64,000 nt of DNA from CAZYHS01 sp964647545 (GTDB taxonomy: Bacteria; UBA10199; GCA-002796325; 1-14-0-20-49-13), in contig CAZYHS010000007.1 of assembly GCA_964647545.1 (NCBI GenBank), positions 9,652 to 73,651 of the forward strand, written 5' to 3'. The position numbers and the translations under genes were made by a program. The notes under the pieces were generated by a model. The model did no database searches. It saw only the letters and a list, made by a program, of their open reading frames with translations, and was not told the DNA's origin. Numbering within the stretch: position 1 is the stretch's first letter; each line of letters starts with the position of its first letter. Shown one piece after another: positions 31,667 through 40,177 of this stretch.

Positions 31667-32668
31667 ATGGGAGACAAAGCGCTAAAACTTCGAATTGACG
31701 AATTAAAGGGGCTTTTCAGGTCTGGTTTTAATAACTTCGAGAACCTCTCAGGCCCCATCGACGAAGATGTTATTCTCGAAGGGTCAAAAAATTTCTATCG
31801 CCCCCTCCCTGTCGACGAGTTCATTCCGGACAAGAAAAATCCCTATAAAAATTTTTTCACGGTGACGTGGTATGCGGCTCATAAAAGAAAAGAGAAAAAT
31901 CCTAAAAAATGTGAGAAGCCCAAAAAAGACGGCTGCATGAAAACCAAGCGGCATCACATGAAACCGACCGCATCCGGAAAAATATTCAATGCCTACGACC
32001 CAAAATGCATAGCACTTGGCCCCGCAGCCAGAAAGAGGCTCCCGTACGGAACTTTTGTGAAAATTACGGCCGGAGATAAATCGGTCATCGCACAAGTGTG
32101 CGACGCAAAAAACACCCCCGGAGCCGATCTGAACAAAGCGATGTACGACCTGCTTGGTTCTCCGGAAGGAAAGGTCACCATCGAAAAGGTCGTCCCTAAA
32201 AAGAGGACCGAAAAGCACATCATGCTGCTGCTTGGAAACGGAGAATCCCCAAAATTCGCCCCGTCAACAGACGGCAAGGACGCTTACAATCCGGCAAACA
32301 CAAGATGGACCGACTTTCAATGGAGAGTTTTCTTGTCGGGCAACATTATGGCACGACAAGGATTATTTGAAAGGCTTGCCGGTCAGGACATATTTTTAAA
32401 GACTGCAAATGGCAAGTACAGCTATCAGATAGCCGTCGGAGATTTTTTCAGCGAAAAAGAGGCGACTTACGCGGCAAAGAGGTTTTGCGCTTTTTGCGAC
32501 GACAACAAATGCGGCAAGGAAGAACAAAGCGCCCTCGATGCCTTTTGCACTGGGATGTTTATCTATTCGGACGAATGGCCTAAAAATTTCAGAAGTCCTC
32601 TCAAGCTGTCTGATGGAGAAAACACAAAACCTATCAATCCGAGGAGCGAAAAAAAGGTCAAGAAATGA
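31667..32668 (+). CDS. RlpA-like double-psi beta-barrel protein with SPOR-like C-terminal region
   Basis: 333 residues. FFTVTWYAA, then PTASGKIFNAYDP, LPYGTFVKITAGDKSVIAQV and CDAKNTPGADLNKAMYDLLG follow the RlpA/DPBB pattern. The segment YSYQIAVGDFFSEKEATYAA near residue 250 resembles the start of a SPOR domain. No signal peptide is visible, which is odd for an RlpA-type protein. A GATAAT box ends six bases before the ATG and no ribosome binding site is seen. RlpA enzymes act on denuded peptidoglycan; activity here is uncertain. Confidence 0.6.
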   Translation: MGDKALKLRIDELKGLFRSGFNNFENLSGPIDEDVILEGSKNFYRPLPVDEFIPDKKNPYKNFFTVTWYAAHKRKEKNPKKCEKPKKDGCMKTKRHHMKPTASGKIFNAYDPKCIALGPAARKRLPYGTFVKITAGDKSVIAQVCDAKNTPGADLNKAMYDLLGSPEGKVTIEKVVPKKRTEKHIMLLLGNGESPKFAPSTDGKDAYNPANTRWTDFQWRVFLSGNIMARQGLFERLAGQDIFLKTANGKYSYQIAVGDFFSEKEATYAAKRFCAFCDDNKCGKEEQSALDAFCTGMFIYSDEWPKNFRSPLKLSDGENTKPINPRSEKKVKK

Positions 32669-33755
32669 GCCTTCTGTAAATGGCCTCAACATCTTCGGCT
32701 CTGATATCGACCGGACATGCCGCCATATTGCGGCTTTGCATCACTTCAGGCACCCTCTTCATTAAGAACGCTTCGTCGATATTCGGTTCGAAGTCAAACT
32801 TCAGCGAATCAAGCCAGTCGAAAAATGCCTGCTGTTCCATTCCGATCGCCTTGAAAAAAAGTTTGAGATCGCGTTCGACGCTTGGCTTGAAAAACTCCAT
32901 CACATATTTCATCACAACGCCGTTGGCCGCGCCGTGACTTAGCCCAAACTCGGTCGTAAGCGGATAACCGATAGAATGTTGAAGCGTGGTACCGCTTTGC
33001 GCGATCGTCAACCCGCCATAAAGAGAGGCCTGCGATAAGGCTGAGCGCGCCGCCTGATTGTTGGGCGCGTCCAAAGCAGTGCGCAGATTTTCGACTATCA
33101 ACTTCGCCCCTTCAAATATCAGCGGGTATAAAAGCCTGTTGCGTTTTTTGGAGTACAACCCTTCCAGCAGATGGCTGAGAGCGTCAACAGCCGTGTCCCT
33201 CGTGACAATTGCTCCGGTCGAGGCGGTGTAGGCCGGATCGACGAACGCCACTTTCGGGAAGATCAGGTTGGAAGTAAAGCCGGCCTTTTTCTTTTTGGCA
33301 GAGTCGGTGATGACGCTATACGGAGTCACCTCGCTTCCGGTGCCGCTCGTCGTAGGGATCGCCGCAACCGGAAAAGCCTTTTTTATCTTCTCCGGATCGT
33401 AAACATCCGCCCCGTTCAAAGTGTTGGCCGCTATGACCGAAACCGCCTTAGCGGCATCGATGGGGCTTCCGCCCCCTATACCTATGACAAAGTCGGCGTT
33501 AGCCGATTTAAAAGCCGCGGCTCCCGCCATGATTGTTTCAAGGTCGGGATTTTCACCGACACGATCAAAAAGTTCGAAAGGGACCTTGCACGATTCAAGT
33601 GAGCAGACGCAATCGTCGAAAGCGCCGCTGGTCTTCGCAGAGCGTCTTCCGGTTATCAACATCGCTTTCCGGCCAAGCTGCGAAAAGTCGAACGCCGCCC
33701 CTTTAAGACACGCGTTTCCAAAGAAAATTTCCGTGGGTACGAACATGCGATACAT
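32658..33755 (-). CDS. Iron-containing alcohol dehydrogenase
   Basis: 365 residues. GIGGGSPIDAAKAV is the NAD(P) site. Metal ligands can be read in AVDALSHLLEG (Asp, His), LQHSIGYPL (His) and GLSHGAANG (His), so the group III Fe-ADH site is complete. It should interconvert alcohols and aldehydes; the substrate is unknown. AAGGGGGAG precedes the ATG. Its 3' end overlaps the convergent RlpA-like gene by 11 bp. Confidence 0.9.
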   Translation of the reverse strand: MYRMFVPTEIFFGNACLKGAAFDFSQLGRKAMLITGRRSAKTSGAFDDCVCSLESCKVPFELFDRVGENPDLETIMAGAAAFKSANADFVIGIGGGSPIDAAKAVSVIAANTLNGADVYDPEKIKKAFPVAAIPTTSGTGSEVTPYSVITDSAKKKKAGFTSNLIFPKVAFVDPAYTASTGAIVTRDTAVDALSHLLEGLYSKKRNRLLYPLIFEGAKLIVENLRTALDAPNNQAARSALSQASLYGGLTIAQSGTTLQHSIGYPLTTEFGLSHGAANGVVMKYVMEFFKPSVERDLKLFFKAIGMEQQAFFDWLDSLKFDFEPNIDEAFLMKRVPEVMQSRNMAACPVDIRAEDVEAIYRRLIS

Positions 33756-33764
33756 AGCTCCCCC

Positions 33765-34439
33765 TTATTTGATGCCGAAGAAGAGCACATCACGAATGAC
33801 GGTCAAAGAAAAATCTCCAACAAAGAGGACGTTGGGCTTGTCCCCTCTTTTTCGAAGGACATCGAAGACCCTATCGACGGCTTCGTCATCTTTGAAACCG
33901 AGGTCATAAATGTCAACACCAAGAGCTCTTGCAATTGACAGGAAATAGCTCGCATAGGCCGGTATTGCGGAGTTGCGTTTAGCCTTGCAGCCTTGAATGA
34001 AAAAGACCCAGCGCCCGGGGCTTGTCATCACCTTCTCTTCGAAGCCGAACGACGAATAGGCCGCCGCCAGCTCATGGGCGCAATCGCCGTCACTTGAAGC
34101 AAAGAGCATCAAGCCAAGAGGTCTGGATGATTCGACCGAAAAAGAAAAACGTTCGCACGAGGCTGTCTTCGGAAGCCTCTCAAGAAAACGCTCCGCCGCA
34201 CGGCGTAAAAACGCCTCCCTGCCGAATTCGAGCTCAAGCTCGCCGAACTCTTTTTGCACGAAACGCAATTCTTTTAACGTCAGCTCTTTATCGAGTTTAA
34301 CAGCTCCGGCCGTACCGAATGCCGCGCCGGCATACTCATAGAGAGCGGCTTTTTTCTCGTCGCGCGAACATCGCGACAAGCTGTTCGAACATGCATGGCT
34401 GTATTTGATCGGCTTAAGAGCCTTGTCTGGGGCTGGCAT
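33765..34439 (-). CDS. Hypothetical protein upstream of the alcohol dehydrogenase
   Basis: 224 residues. I do not recognise a family. The region ELTLKELRFVQKEFGELELE is helical; later segments (GLMLFASSDGDCAHELAAAY, PGRWVFFIQGCKAKRNSAI, PNVLFVGDFSLTVIRDVLF) alternate strands and helices. It is soluble. Nine bp separate it from the dehydrogenase gene, so they are probably co-transcribed. No ribosome binding site is clear at ATG 34439, and a start a few codons downstream is possible. Confidence 0.6.
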   Translation of the reverse strand: MPAPDKALKPIKYSHACSNSLSRCSRDEKKAALYEYAGAAFGTAGAVKLDKELTLKELRFVQKEFGELELEFGREAFLRRAAERFLERLPKTASCERFSFSVESSRPLGLMLFASSDGDCAHELAAAYSSFGFEEKVMTSPGRWVFFIQGCKAKRNSAIPAYASYFLSIARALGVDIYDLGFKDDEAVDRVFDVLRKRGDKPNVLFVGDFSLTVIRDVLFFGIK

Positions 34440-34467
34440 GGCGGCGGCTAACTATGTCACAGGAGGC

Positions 34468-35271
34468 TTAATGTCCATTGAAAAAGGGCTGAAAGAAATA
34501 AAGGACGATGTCAACCGCGATAAGAATGATGATAGCCCATTCAAGGGAGTTTGCGTTGCGGTACTGCAGCAGCTCCGAGATAAGCTCCAGATTTTCCTGT
34601 ATCATTCTAAGTTTGTAATCGACCGTTTTGTAGCGGTCGCGGATCTCGAACATCTCGACTGCGCTGTGATAAAGATTATCAAGAACTTGGTCTCTCCAAG
34701 TTTCATCGGGTTTATCGAGAAGATAGGCCGTAGAGACCAGATTTTGTTTTGTGGTGATGCAGTGGCCGATGAACTTTTTGATGTTGGTGGCTCGCTGCGC
34801 CAGACGGCCTTTAAGCCTTAGGGCATCTCCAAGATCGCCCGTTTTTTTCAAAAGCTCCTCCACCCTGTTCTCAAAAAACTCCAGCGCGGTCGATCTGGCA
34901 AGGACCAAGGCGAGAATGTCGATCTTGTCGAGAGAAAGATCGGTAAGGGTCGCCCCGTTAAAACCGACTGTGTCCTTTTCAAGAGAATTGACCTCGACAA
35001 AGAACTCTTCGCTGGAGACGCTTTCGGGTTTTTCTCCGATTATCGAACGGATCTTCACCATTATCTGGGCCTGTCTCGCCGGATCGATGTTAAAAAAGAC
35101 CACGCTGCCGAATCGATAAATGAAAAAATAAGAGCCTTCATCCTCGCGATAGACAAGCTTTGTGGAAGACTGGCTCAGCGCCGTCACGCTGAACAAGCGG
35201 TCGAGCTCCTTGAGTTTTAGAACGTCGGTAAAATGATAGGCCTGAAACGAATAGCGTTTTTGATTGTTCAT
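34468..35271 (-). CDS. RMD1/YagE (DUF155) family protein
   Basis: 267 residues. KLVYREDEGSYFFIYRFGSV and VLARSTALEFFENRVEELL are typical of the RMD1/DUF155 family, as is the late helical region VEMFEIRDRYKTVDYKLRM. One membrane helix (WAIIILIAVDIVLYFF) lies at the C-terminus. Yeast relatives are mitochondrial membrane-associated; the bacterial role is unknown. It precedes the 224-residue hypothetical gene by 28 bp. Confidence 0.82.
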   Translation of the reverse strand: MNNQKRYSFQAYHFTDVLKLKELDRLFSVTALSQSSTKLVYREDEGSYFFIYRFGSVVFFNIDPARQAQIMVKIRSIIGEKPESVSSEEFFVEVNSLEKDTVGFNGATLTDLSLDKIDILALVLARSTALEFFENRVEELLKKTGDLGDALRLKGRLAQRATNIKKFIGHCITTKQNLVSTAYLLDKPDETWRDQVLDNLYHSAVEMFEIRDRYKTVDYKLRMIQENLELISELLQYRNANSLEWAIIILIAVDIVLYFFQPFFNGH

Positions 35272-35361
35272 AGACGCTAAGCCATAACAAATTATTTGCG
35301 TTTAGACAAGCTCGGCAAATATTGCTTTTTTAAAATTTCGGTGCTAAATGCTCACGCCACT

Positions 35362-36258
35362 ATGAACGAACTTATACTCGACGCCCTCTTCGACAGCCTT
35401 AAAATGCTTCCGTTCCTGTTCGCGGTCTATCTTTTTATCGAACTCCTCGAGTACAGGTTCGGTCAAAAATTGCGCTCTAAGGTCGCGCACGCTAAAAGAT
35501 ACGGCCCCCTGATAGGCGCGATGCTCGGGCTCTTTCCGCAATGCGGTTTTTCGGTCATCGGAGCCAGCCTCTACGTACGCAGACTTGTGACCATCGGCAC
35601 GATGGTTGCAATTTTTCTTGCCACCAGCGACGAGGCCATTCCCGTGATTCTTGCCCAACCCGGGCACATGCATCTTCTCGCTCCGCTGCTGGGAGTAAAG
35701 TTCGTCATAGCGGTCGTCACCGGCTACGCGCTCGACCTCTTAATATTTAAGAACCAGCAGTTGGCGGAGCACCAGAATTCGCCTCAGCACGACTGCCCCG
35801 ACTGCGAAACAGTCGTTGTCGAAGAGCACGGCTGCTGCGGGCATCATGTCTCCGAAGGGAAGAAAAAACTTGAGCTGCTCTTGCATCCAATCAAGCACAC
35901 AATGTCGGTCTTTGTATTTATCTTTGCCGTAACTCTTCTGCTTAACTTAATTATTGACCGCGTCGGCGAAGAGCACCTCTCCGAGTTTCTGTTGGGCAAC
36001 TCGCTTTTGCAGCCGGTCTTTGCGGCACTTGTCGGACTTATTCCAAGCTGTGCGGCTTCAGTCGCGATCACTCAGGTCTATATTGCCGGAGGGATCGGTT
36101 TTGGGTCGGCGATCGCCGGTCTTTCGGCCAGCGGCGGCATAGGTTTACTTGTGCTTATTCGCGAGACAAAGAGCCTAAAACAGACGCTCAAAATCATCGG
36201 CATCTTGTTTGCCGTCAGCGCCCTAAGCGGCGTTCTTATTCAGTTATTTGTCTCTTAA
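35362..36258 (+). CDS. Putative manganese exporter (formerly annotated arsenic efflux) with metal-binding loop
   Basis: 298 residues from ATG 35362; a TTG 66 bp upstream lacks family sequence. About eight to ten membrane segments occur in two related halves: GLFPQCGFSVIGASLYVRR with LATSDEAIPV, and GLIPSCAASVAITQVYIAGG in the second half. The central cytoplasmic loop is His/Cys-rich (HDCPDCETVVVEEHGCCGHH), probably sensing or binding divalent metal. The substrate is inferred from the family. Confidence 0.78.
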   Translation: MNELILDALFDSLKMLPFLFAVYLFIELLEYRFGQKLRSKVAHAKRYGPLIGAMLGLFPQCGFSVIGASLYVRRLVTIGTMVAIFLATSDEAIPVILAQPGHMHLLAPLLGVKFVIAVVTGYALDLLIFKNQQLAEHQNSPQHDCPDCETVVVEEHGCCGHHVSEGKKKLELLLHPIKHTMSVFVFIFAVTLLLNLIIDRVGEEHLSEFLLGNSLLQPVFAALVGLIPSCAASVAITQVYIAGGIGFGSAIAGLSASGGIGLLVLIRETKSLKQTLKIIGILFAVSALSGVLIQLFVS

Positions 36259-36278
36259 ATCTCTGAAATCGGTCAAAT

Positions 36279-36295
36279 TTAAAGTAATACTTTAA
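36279..36295. promoter_or_regulatory. Palindrome between the metal exporter and the DUF4215 protein gene
   Basis: TTAAAGT-AAT-ACTTTAA, perfect 7-bp arms, no T run after it. It could be an operator for the secreted repeat protein that begins 105 bp downstream, or chance in AT-rich DNA. Confidence 0.3.
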
Positions 36296-36399
36296 GAAAA
36301 CACCTCCCAATAGAACATATTTTCTTTGATTTTTCATATGGTTACTATATGGGCCTCGGTACTGTAAAAAATAGCTAACACCAAAAAAGGAGTATCAGC

Positions 36400-38196
36400 A
36401 TGAAGAGATTTTTATTTCTGTGCGGTTTCATTATTTTTTCCACCTTAATTGTGTCGCCAAGTGCTGGCGCCGCGGATTTCAGCTTAGACCCCGACTCGGT
36501 TACAGTTGAGCCTGCACCAATCGGCGGAGCGCCGGTCACAGGCAAGATACTAGTCAAAAGAACTTACAGCAGTGATTTTTGGGATTTCGACTGGCTTGCA
36601 GGTGTCAAAAATTTGGAATTTAGCCTAGGTGGAGCAGATGCTGCGAACTTTGCACTAACGACAGGCGGTTCTGCTTGCACACAAGGCCAGACATTACTGC
36701 TCAACTGTTATATTTATTTCACGTTCACGCCTACGGCTGCAGCTTCGAACATATTTAATGCCACACTCACAATTAGCGCTGAAGATAAAGCAACACAGAC
36801 GGTCAACATAACCGCCTCAAGCACCGGCTGCTACAACGGCGTCATCGAAGATGCCGAAACCTGCGACGACGGAAACGCGGATGCCGGCGACGGTTGCAAC
36901 GCAACCTGCCAGATCGAAGTCTGCGGCAATAGCGTCGTCGATTTCGGCGAAACCTGCGACGACGGCAACACTTCGAACGCAGACGCATGCCTTAACGATT
37001 GCACCCTCCCCGTTTGCGGCGATAATATTTTAAGCGCCGGCGAAGGTTGCGACGACGGCAATACGACCGACGGCGACGGCTGTTCTTCTCTCTGCGTAAG
37101 CGAATTCTGCGGAGACGGAACATTGCAAGCTGCAACAGAGGCTTGTGACGACGGTGCAGCAAACAGCGACACAACCCCAGACGCCTGCCGTACGAACTGC
37201 GCAGCAGCGCGCTGTGGCGACGGCACGATCGACACAGGCGAAGGTTGCGACGACGGCAATACGACCGACGGCGACGGTTGCAACGCAACCTGNNNNNNNN
37301 NNNNNNNNNNNNNNNNNNNNNNNNNNNNNNNNNNNNNNNNNNNNNNNNNNNNNNNNNNNNNNNNNNNNNNNNNNNNNNNNNNNNNNNNNNNNTGCGACGA
37401 CGGCAATACGACCGACGGCGACGGTTGCAACGCAACCTGCCAGATCGAAATCTGCGGCAACAGCGTCGTCGATTTCGGCGAAACCTGCGACGACGGCAAC
37501 ACTTCGAACGCAGACACATGCCTTAACGATTGCACCCTCCCCGTTTGCGGCGACAACATTTTAAGCGCCGGCGAAGGCTGCGACGACGGCAATAATGCAA
37601 ACGACGATGGTTGCAACGCGATCTGCGTAAGCGAATTCTGCGGCGACGGTATTTTACAGGCAACAACAGAAGCCTGCGACGACGGTGCTGCAAACAGCGA
37701 CACAATTCCGGATGCTTGCCGTACAAATTGTACACTTGCCGCTTGCGGCGACGCTATCGCCGATTTCGGCGAAGCCTGCGACGACGGCAACACTTCGAAC
37801 GCAGACGCGTGCCTTAACGATTGCACCCTCCCCGTTTGCGGCGACAACATTTTAAGCGCCGGCGAAGGTTGCGACGACGGCAACACAACCGACGGCGACG
37901 GCTGTTCTTCTCTCTGTGTAAGCGAATTTTGCGGAGATAACATCGTGCAGACGGCGTTTGAAACATGCGACGACGGCAACACGACCGACGGTGACGATTG
38001 CAGCTCAACATGCACAATTGAAACACCCGAAACGCCAGACACGTCCGACAACACAGAGAATCCTTCAACCGACGGCACAACGACACCTGATAATAACGAT
38101 GCCACAACCGGCGACGAAACAAACACATCTGAGAATGACAAAACCACACCCCCTATAACCGGCTTCTCGGGCGGCGGTTGCAGCTTGATAAGATAA
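36400..38196 (+). CDS. Secreted Cys-rich DUF4215 repeat protein, interrupted by an assembly gap
   Basis: At least 564 known residues plus an unknown number in the gap. Signal peptide to about Ala25 (SPSAGAADFS). Residues about 26-145 look like a beta-sandwich of the ASH/choice-of-anchor type (FSLGGADAANFAL). Then come twelve visible copies of the DUF4215 core CDDGNTTDGDGC, in a repeating order of four variants. A Thr/Asp/Pro linker and a C-terminus ending GGGCSLIR follow. DUF4215 repeats are common in secreted proteins of Myxococcota and relatives. AAAAAAGGAG precedes the ATG. The nucleotide copies are nearly identical, which shows recent expansion and explains the failed assembly. Confidence 0.85.
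   Translation: MKRFLFLCGFIIFSTLIVSPSAGAADFSLDPDSVTVEPAPIGGAPVTGKILVKRTYSSDFWDFDWLAGVKNLEFSLGGADAANFALTTGGSACTQGQTLLLNCYIYFTFTPTAAASNIFNATLTISAEDKATQTVNITASSTGCYNGVIEDAETCDDGNADAGDGCNATCQIEVCGNSVVDFGETCDDGNTSNADACLNDCTLPVCGDNILSAGEGCDDGNTTDGDGCSSLCVSEFCGDGTLQAATEACDDGAANSDTTPDACRTNCAAARCGDGTIDTGEGCDDGNTTDGDGCNATXXXXXXXXXXXXXXXXXXXXXXXXXXXXXXXXXXCDDGNTTDGDGCNATCQIEICGNSVVDFGETCDDGNTSNADTCLNDCTLPVCGDNILSAGEGCDDGNNANDDGCNAICVSEFCGDGILQATTEACDDGAANSDTIPDACRTNCTLAACGDAIADFGEACDDGNTSNADACLNDCTLPVCGDNILSAGEGCDDGNTTDGDGCSSLCVSEFCGDNIVQTAFETCDDGNTTDGDDCSSTCTIETPETPDTSDNTENPSTDGTTTPDNNDATTGDETNTSENDKTTPPITGFSGGGCSLIR
36850..38010 (+). repeat. Tandem DNA repeats encoding DUF4215 units
   Basis: Blocks such as TGCGACGACGGCAATACG and AACACTTCGAACGCAGACGC recur at high identity through the region, in register with the protein repeat. 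Long stretches (for example the segment at 36945-37060 and that at 37775-37890) are almost the same, pointing to recent unequal exchange. Confidence 0.85.
37293..37392. other. Assembly gap of 100 N
   Basis: Exactly 100 unknown bases, the conventional placeholder for unknown size. The 47 bases before it (37246-37292) are identical to the 47 bases after it (37393-37439), so the flanking contigs may simply overlap, or repeat units may be missing. Confidence 0.98.
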
Positions 38197-38220
38197 AATT
38201 GATTTTTCTATAATGCTTTA

Positions 38221-38262
38221 AAAACCCGCATTCAGAACATTCTGGATGCGGGTTTTATTTTT
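38221..38262 (+). terminator. Terminator of the DUF4215 protein gene
   Basis: AAAACCCGCATTCAGAA pairs with TTCTGGATGCGGGTTTT (one G-T pair) over a three-base loop and is followed by ATTTTTTTT. Confidence 0.92.
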
Positions 38263-38276
38263 TTCAAAATCCCCGC

Positions 38277-38306
38277 TTGACAAGTGAACGCTCGTTCACC
38301 TATAAG
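38277..38306 (+). promoter_or_regulatory. lexA-dinB promoter with LexA-type operator between -35 and -10
   Basis: TTGACA (38277-38282) and TATAAG (38301-38306) are 18 bases apart. The spacer holds a palindrome, GTGAACG-CT-CGTTCAC (38284-38299). Its place between the two boxes is ideal for repression, and its closeness to the lexA-like gene points to autoregulation. The start codon begins only seven bases after the -10 box. Confidence 0.75.
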
Positions 38307-38312
38307 TGACCC

Positions 38313-38894
38313 ATGGAATCGAACCCGAAACTTTCAAATGCGGCGGCATTACTTAAATCGTTTGTAAAAGAGAACTGCCGTTTACCAAGCTACTCGGAGC
38401 TGGCTAAAATGTTCGGCTTCGCCTCTAAAAATGCCGCCTATAAGCTGGCAAACAGGCTGATAGAAGCCGGCATTCTTCAAAAGGACCCCGTTACCGGCCA
38501 TCTAAAACTAAATAATCCGGGGCTGCAAATTGCCGGTTACGTTCAGGCGGGCTTCCCCTCTCCGGCCGAAGATAACTTAGTCGACACACTAAGCTTAGAC
38601 GACTATCTCATCCGCAAGCCCGAGGCGAGTTTCATGTTGAAAGTCTCCGGCGACTCAATGATCGACGCAGGCATCATGCCGGGGGATCTGGTCATAATAG
38701 AACGCGGCGGCAATCCGAAAAACAACGACGTCGTTTTAGCGCAAGTCGATCGCAACTGGACGCTCAAATATTTTTTCAAACGCAAAGGCGAGGTCGTTCT
38801 TGTCGCCGCCAACAAAAATTATCCCGAAATCCGCGCGAAAGAAGAGCTCAGCATCGCCGGAGTCGTAACCGCCGTAATAAGGAAATACCAATGA
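38313..38894 (+). CDS. lexA: LexA-like SOS repressor
   Basis: 193 residues. Residues 8-65 form a winged helix (LPSYSELAKMFGFASKNAAY). The autocleavage site is Ala79-Gly80 (VQAGFPSP), the nucleophile Ser115 (VSGDSMIDAG) and the base Lys152 (WTLKYFF), so RecA-stimulated self-cleavage should work. It could be the genome's main LexA or a UmuD-like protein with a DNA-binding domain, as in Acinetobacter. The start overlaps the expected transcription start, with no ribosome binding site. It is coupled by ATGA to the polymerase gene. Confidence 0.88.
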   Translation: MESNPKLSNAAALLKSFVKENCRLPSYSELAKMFGFASKNAAYKLANRLIEAGILQKDPVTGHLKLNNPGLQIAGYVQAGFPSPAEDNLVDTLSLDDYLIRKPEASFMLKVSGDSMIDAGIMPGDLVIIERGGNPKNNDVVLAQVDRNWTLKYFFKRKGEVVLVAANKNYPEIRAKEELSIAGVVTAVIRKYQ

Positions 38895-40177
38895 CAAACA
38901 ACATCCGCACCGACAACTGGCCGCGCGCCATCATGCACGTTGACTGCGACTCGTTCTTCGCGAGCGTCGAACAGTCGATTCACCCCGAGCTTAAGGGCCG
39001 GCCCGTCGTCACCGGCGCCGAACGCGGGATCGTAACCGCCGCAAGTGTCGAGGCAAAAATGCGCGGTGTCAGTCGCGGCATGACCCTCTCCGAAGTCCGC
39101 GAAGCATGTCCCGACGTCGTCATGGTCGAAAGCGACTACGAAACCTACACAATCTTTTCAAAGCGGCTCTTCGAAATTTTGCGCCGCTACACGCCGATCG
39201 TCGACGAATATTCCATCGACGAGGCATTTGCCGACATGACCGGAATGCGACGTCTGTGGAAAATGTCTTACGGCGAAATCGCGCTCGAAATTCAACGGGC
39301 GGTCGAAAAGGAACTTTCAATCGGCGTATCGATCGGCGTCAGCCTTTCAAAAAGTCTCTCCAAGCTTTGTTCGAAATTCCGCAAGCCGCTGGGGATCACC
39401 ACTCTCCCCGGCAAATCAATCCACGAACTGCTGAAGATGACCGACATCGACGAAGTCTGGGGCGTAGGTCCGGCCTCGGCCGCCCTGCTGCGCTCGCGCG
39501 GAATTAAAACGGCGTTCGACTTCGTGAAAAAGCCGCGCGAATTTGCCGAACAGCTCATGGGGAAAATCGGCATCGAGCTTCACATGGAGCTCTCGGGCGA
39601 ATCGGTTTACAAACTAAACACCGAGGCCAAAGATGTCTTTGCGTCGCTATCCAAGGCCAGAACATTTACTCCTCCCTCCAAGGACGCCGAATATGTCTTT
39701 GCACAGGCCATGCAAAACCTCGAAGAGGCCTGTGCGAAGGCGCGGCGTTACAAACTTGCCGCAAAAAAGATCACGCTGGGTTTAAGGAGAAACGATTTTA
39801 CCTCAAGGTGGGTCGATGCAAAGCTCGACAGGGCCTCGTGCTCGCCGCTCGAACTTGGCGGCGCCTTAAAAAATATGTTTCGTTCAATTTACACGATCGG
39901 CTCGCTCTACCGGCAGACAACAATTATTTTAAGCGACATCGTGCCGTCGGCAAACGTTCAATACAACCTCTTCGAAGAGCCGCTTGCGTTCGAACGGAGC
40001 CTTAAAGCCTGCTCGGCGGTCGACGAAATCAACGAACGTTTCGGTTCCAAAACGATTTTCATGGCGACCGGCCTCAAGCTCGTCGGTCGTGAAAAGGTCG
40101 TGCGCGGGGTCGTAAGATATTCATCCGAAAAAGATCTGCCGAACCTCGAAATTCCGTTCATCGGCTGTGCGATCTAA
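38891..40177 (+). CDS. dinB: Y-family DNA polymerase (DinB/UmuC-type)
   Basis: 428 residues. HVDCDSFFASVEQ has the first catalytic Asp and the steric gate. VDEYSIDEAFADMTG has the Asp-Glu pair. VWGVGPASAALLRSRG is the helix-hairpin-helix of the thumb, and the little finger follows (AREFTPP-like KARTFTPPSKD). It carries out translesion synthesis under SOS control. The direct link to a LexA-like gene resembles umuDC. The C-terminus ends FIGCAI without an evident beta-clamp motif at the very end; one may lie internally (QYNLFEEP). Its 3' end overlaps the convergent MFS gene by 4 bp. Confidence 0.9.
   Translation: MTNNIRTDNWPRAIMHVDCDSFFASVEQSIHPELKGRPVVTGAERGIVTAASVEAKMRGVSRGMTLSEVREACPDVVMVESDYETYTIFSKRLFEILRRYTPIVDEYSIDEAFADMTGMRRLWKMSYGEIALEIQRAVEKELSIGVSIGVSLSKSLSKLCSKFRKPLGITTLPGKSIHELLKMTDIDEVWGVGPASAALLRSRGIKTAFDFVKKPREFAEQLMGKIGIELHMELSGESVYKLNTEAKDVFASLSKARTFTPPSKDAEYVFAQAMQNLEEACAKARRYKLAAKKITLGLRRNDFTSRWVDAKLDRASCSPLELGGALKNMFRSIYTIGSLYRQTTIILSDIVPSANVQYNLFEEPLAFERSLKACSAVDEINERFGSKTIFMATGLKLVGREKVVRGVVRYSSEKDLPNLEIPFIGCAI

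Noticed and set aside
34477..34821. Plus-strand reading frame preceded by a good AGGAGG site, antisense to the RMD1-family gene
   Set aside because: The minus-strand protein is a clear RMD1/DUF155 member over its full length. The plus-strand product resembles nothing and only mirrors that gene.
36850..38010. Possible CRISPR array suggested by regular DNA repeats
   Set aside because: The repeats are in-frame protein-coding units of variable order, without unique spacers, and no cas gene is nearby.
36831..38147. Long antisense frame (over 430 codons) through the DUF4215 repeats
   Set aside because: It arises because the repeated Cys/Asp/Gly codons leave the opposite frame free of stops. The product is a low-complexity mirror of the repeat.
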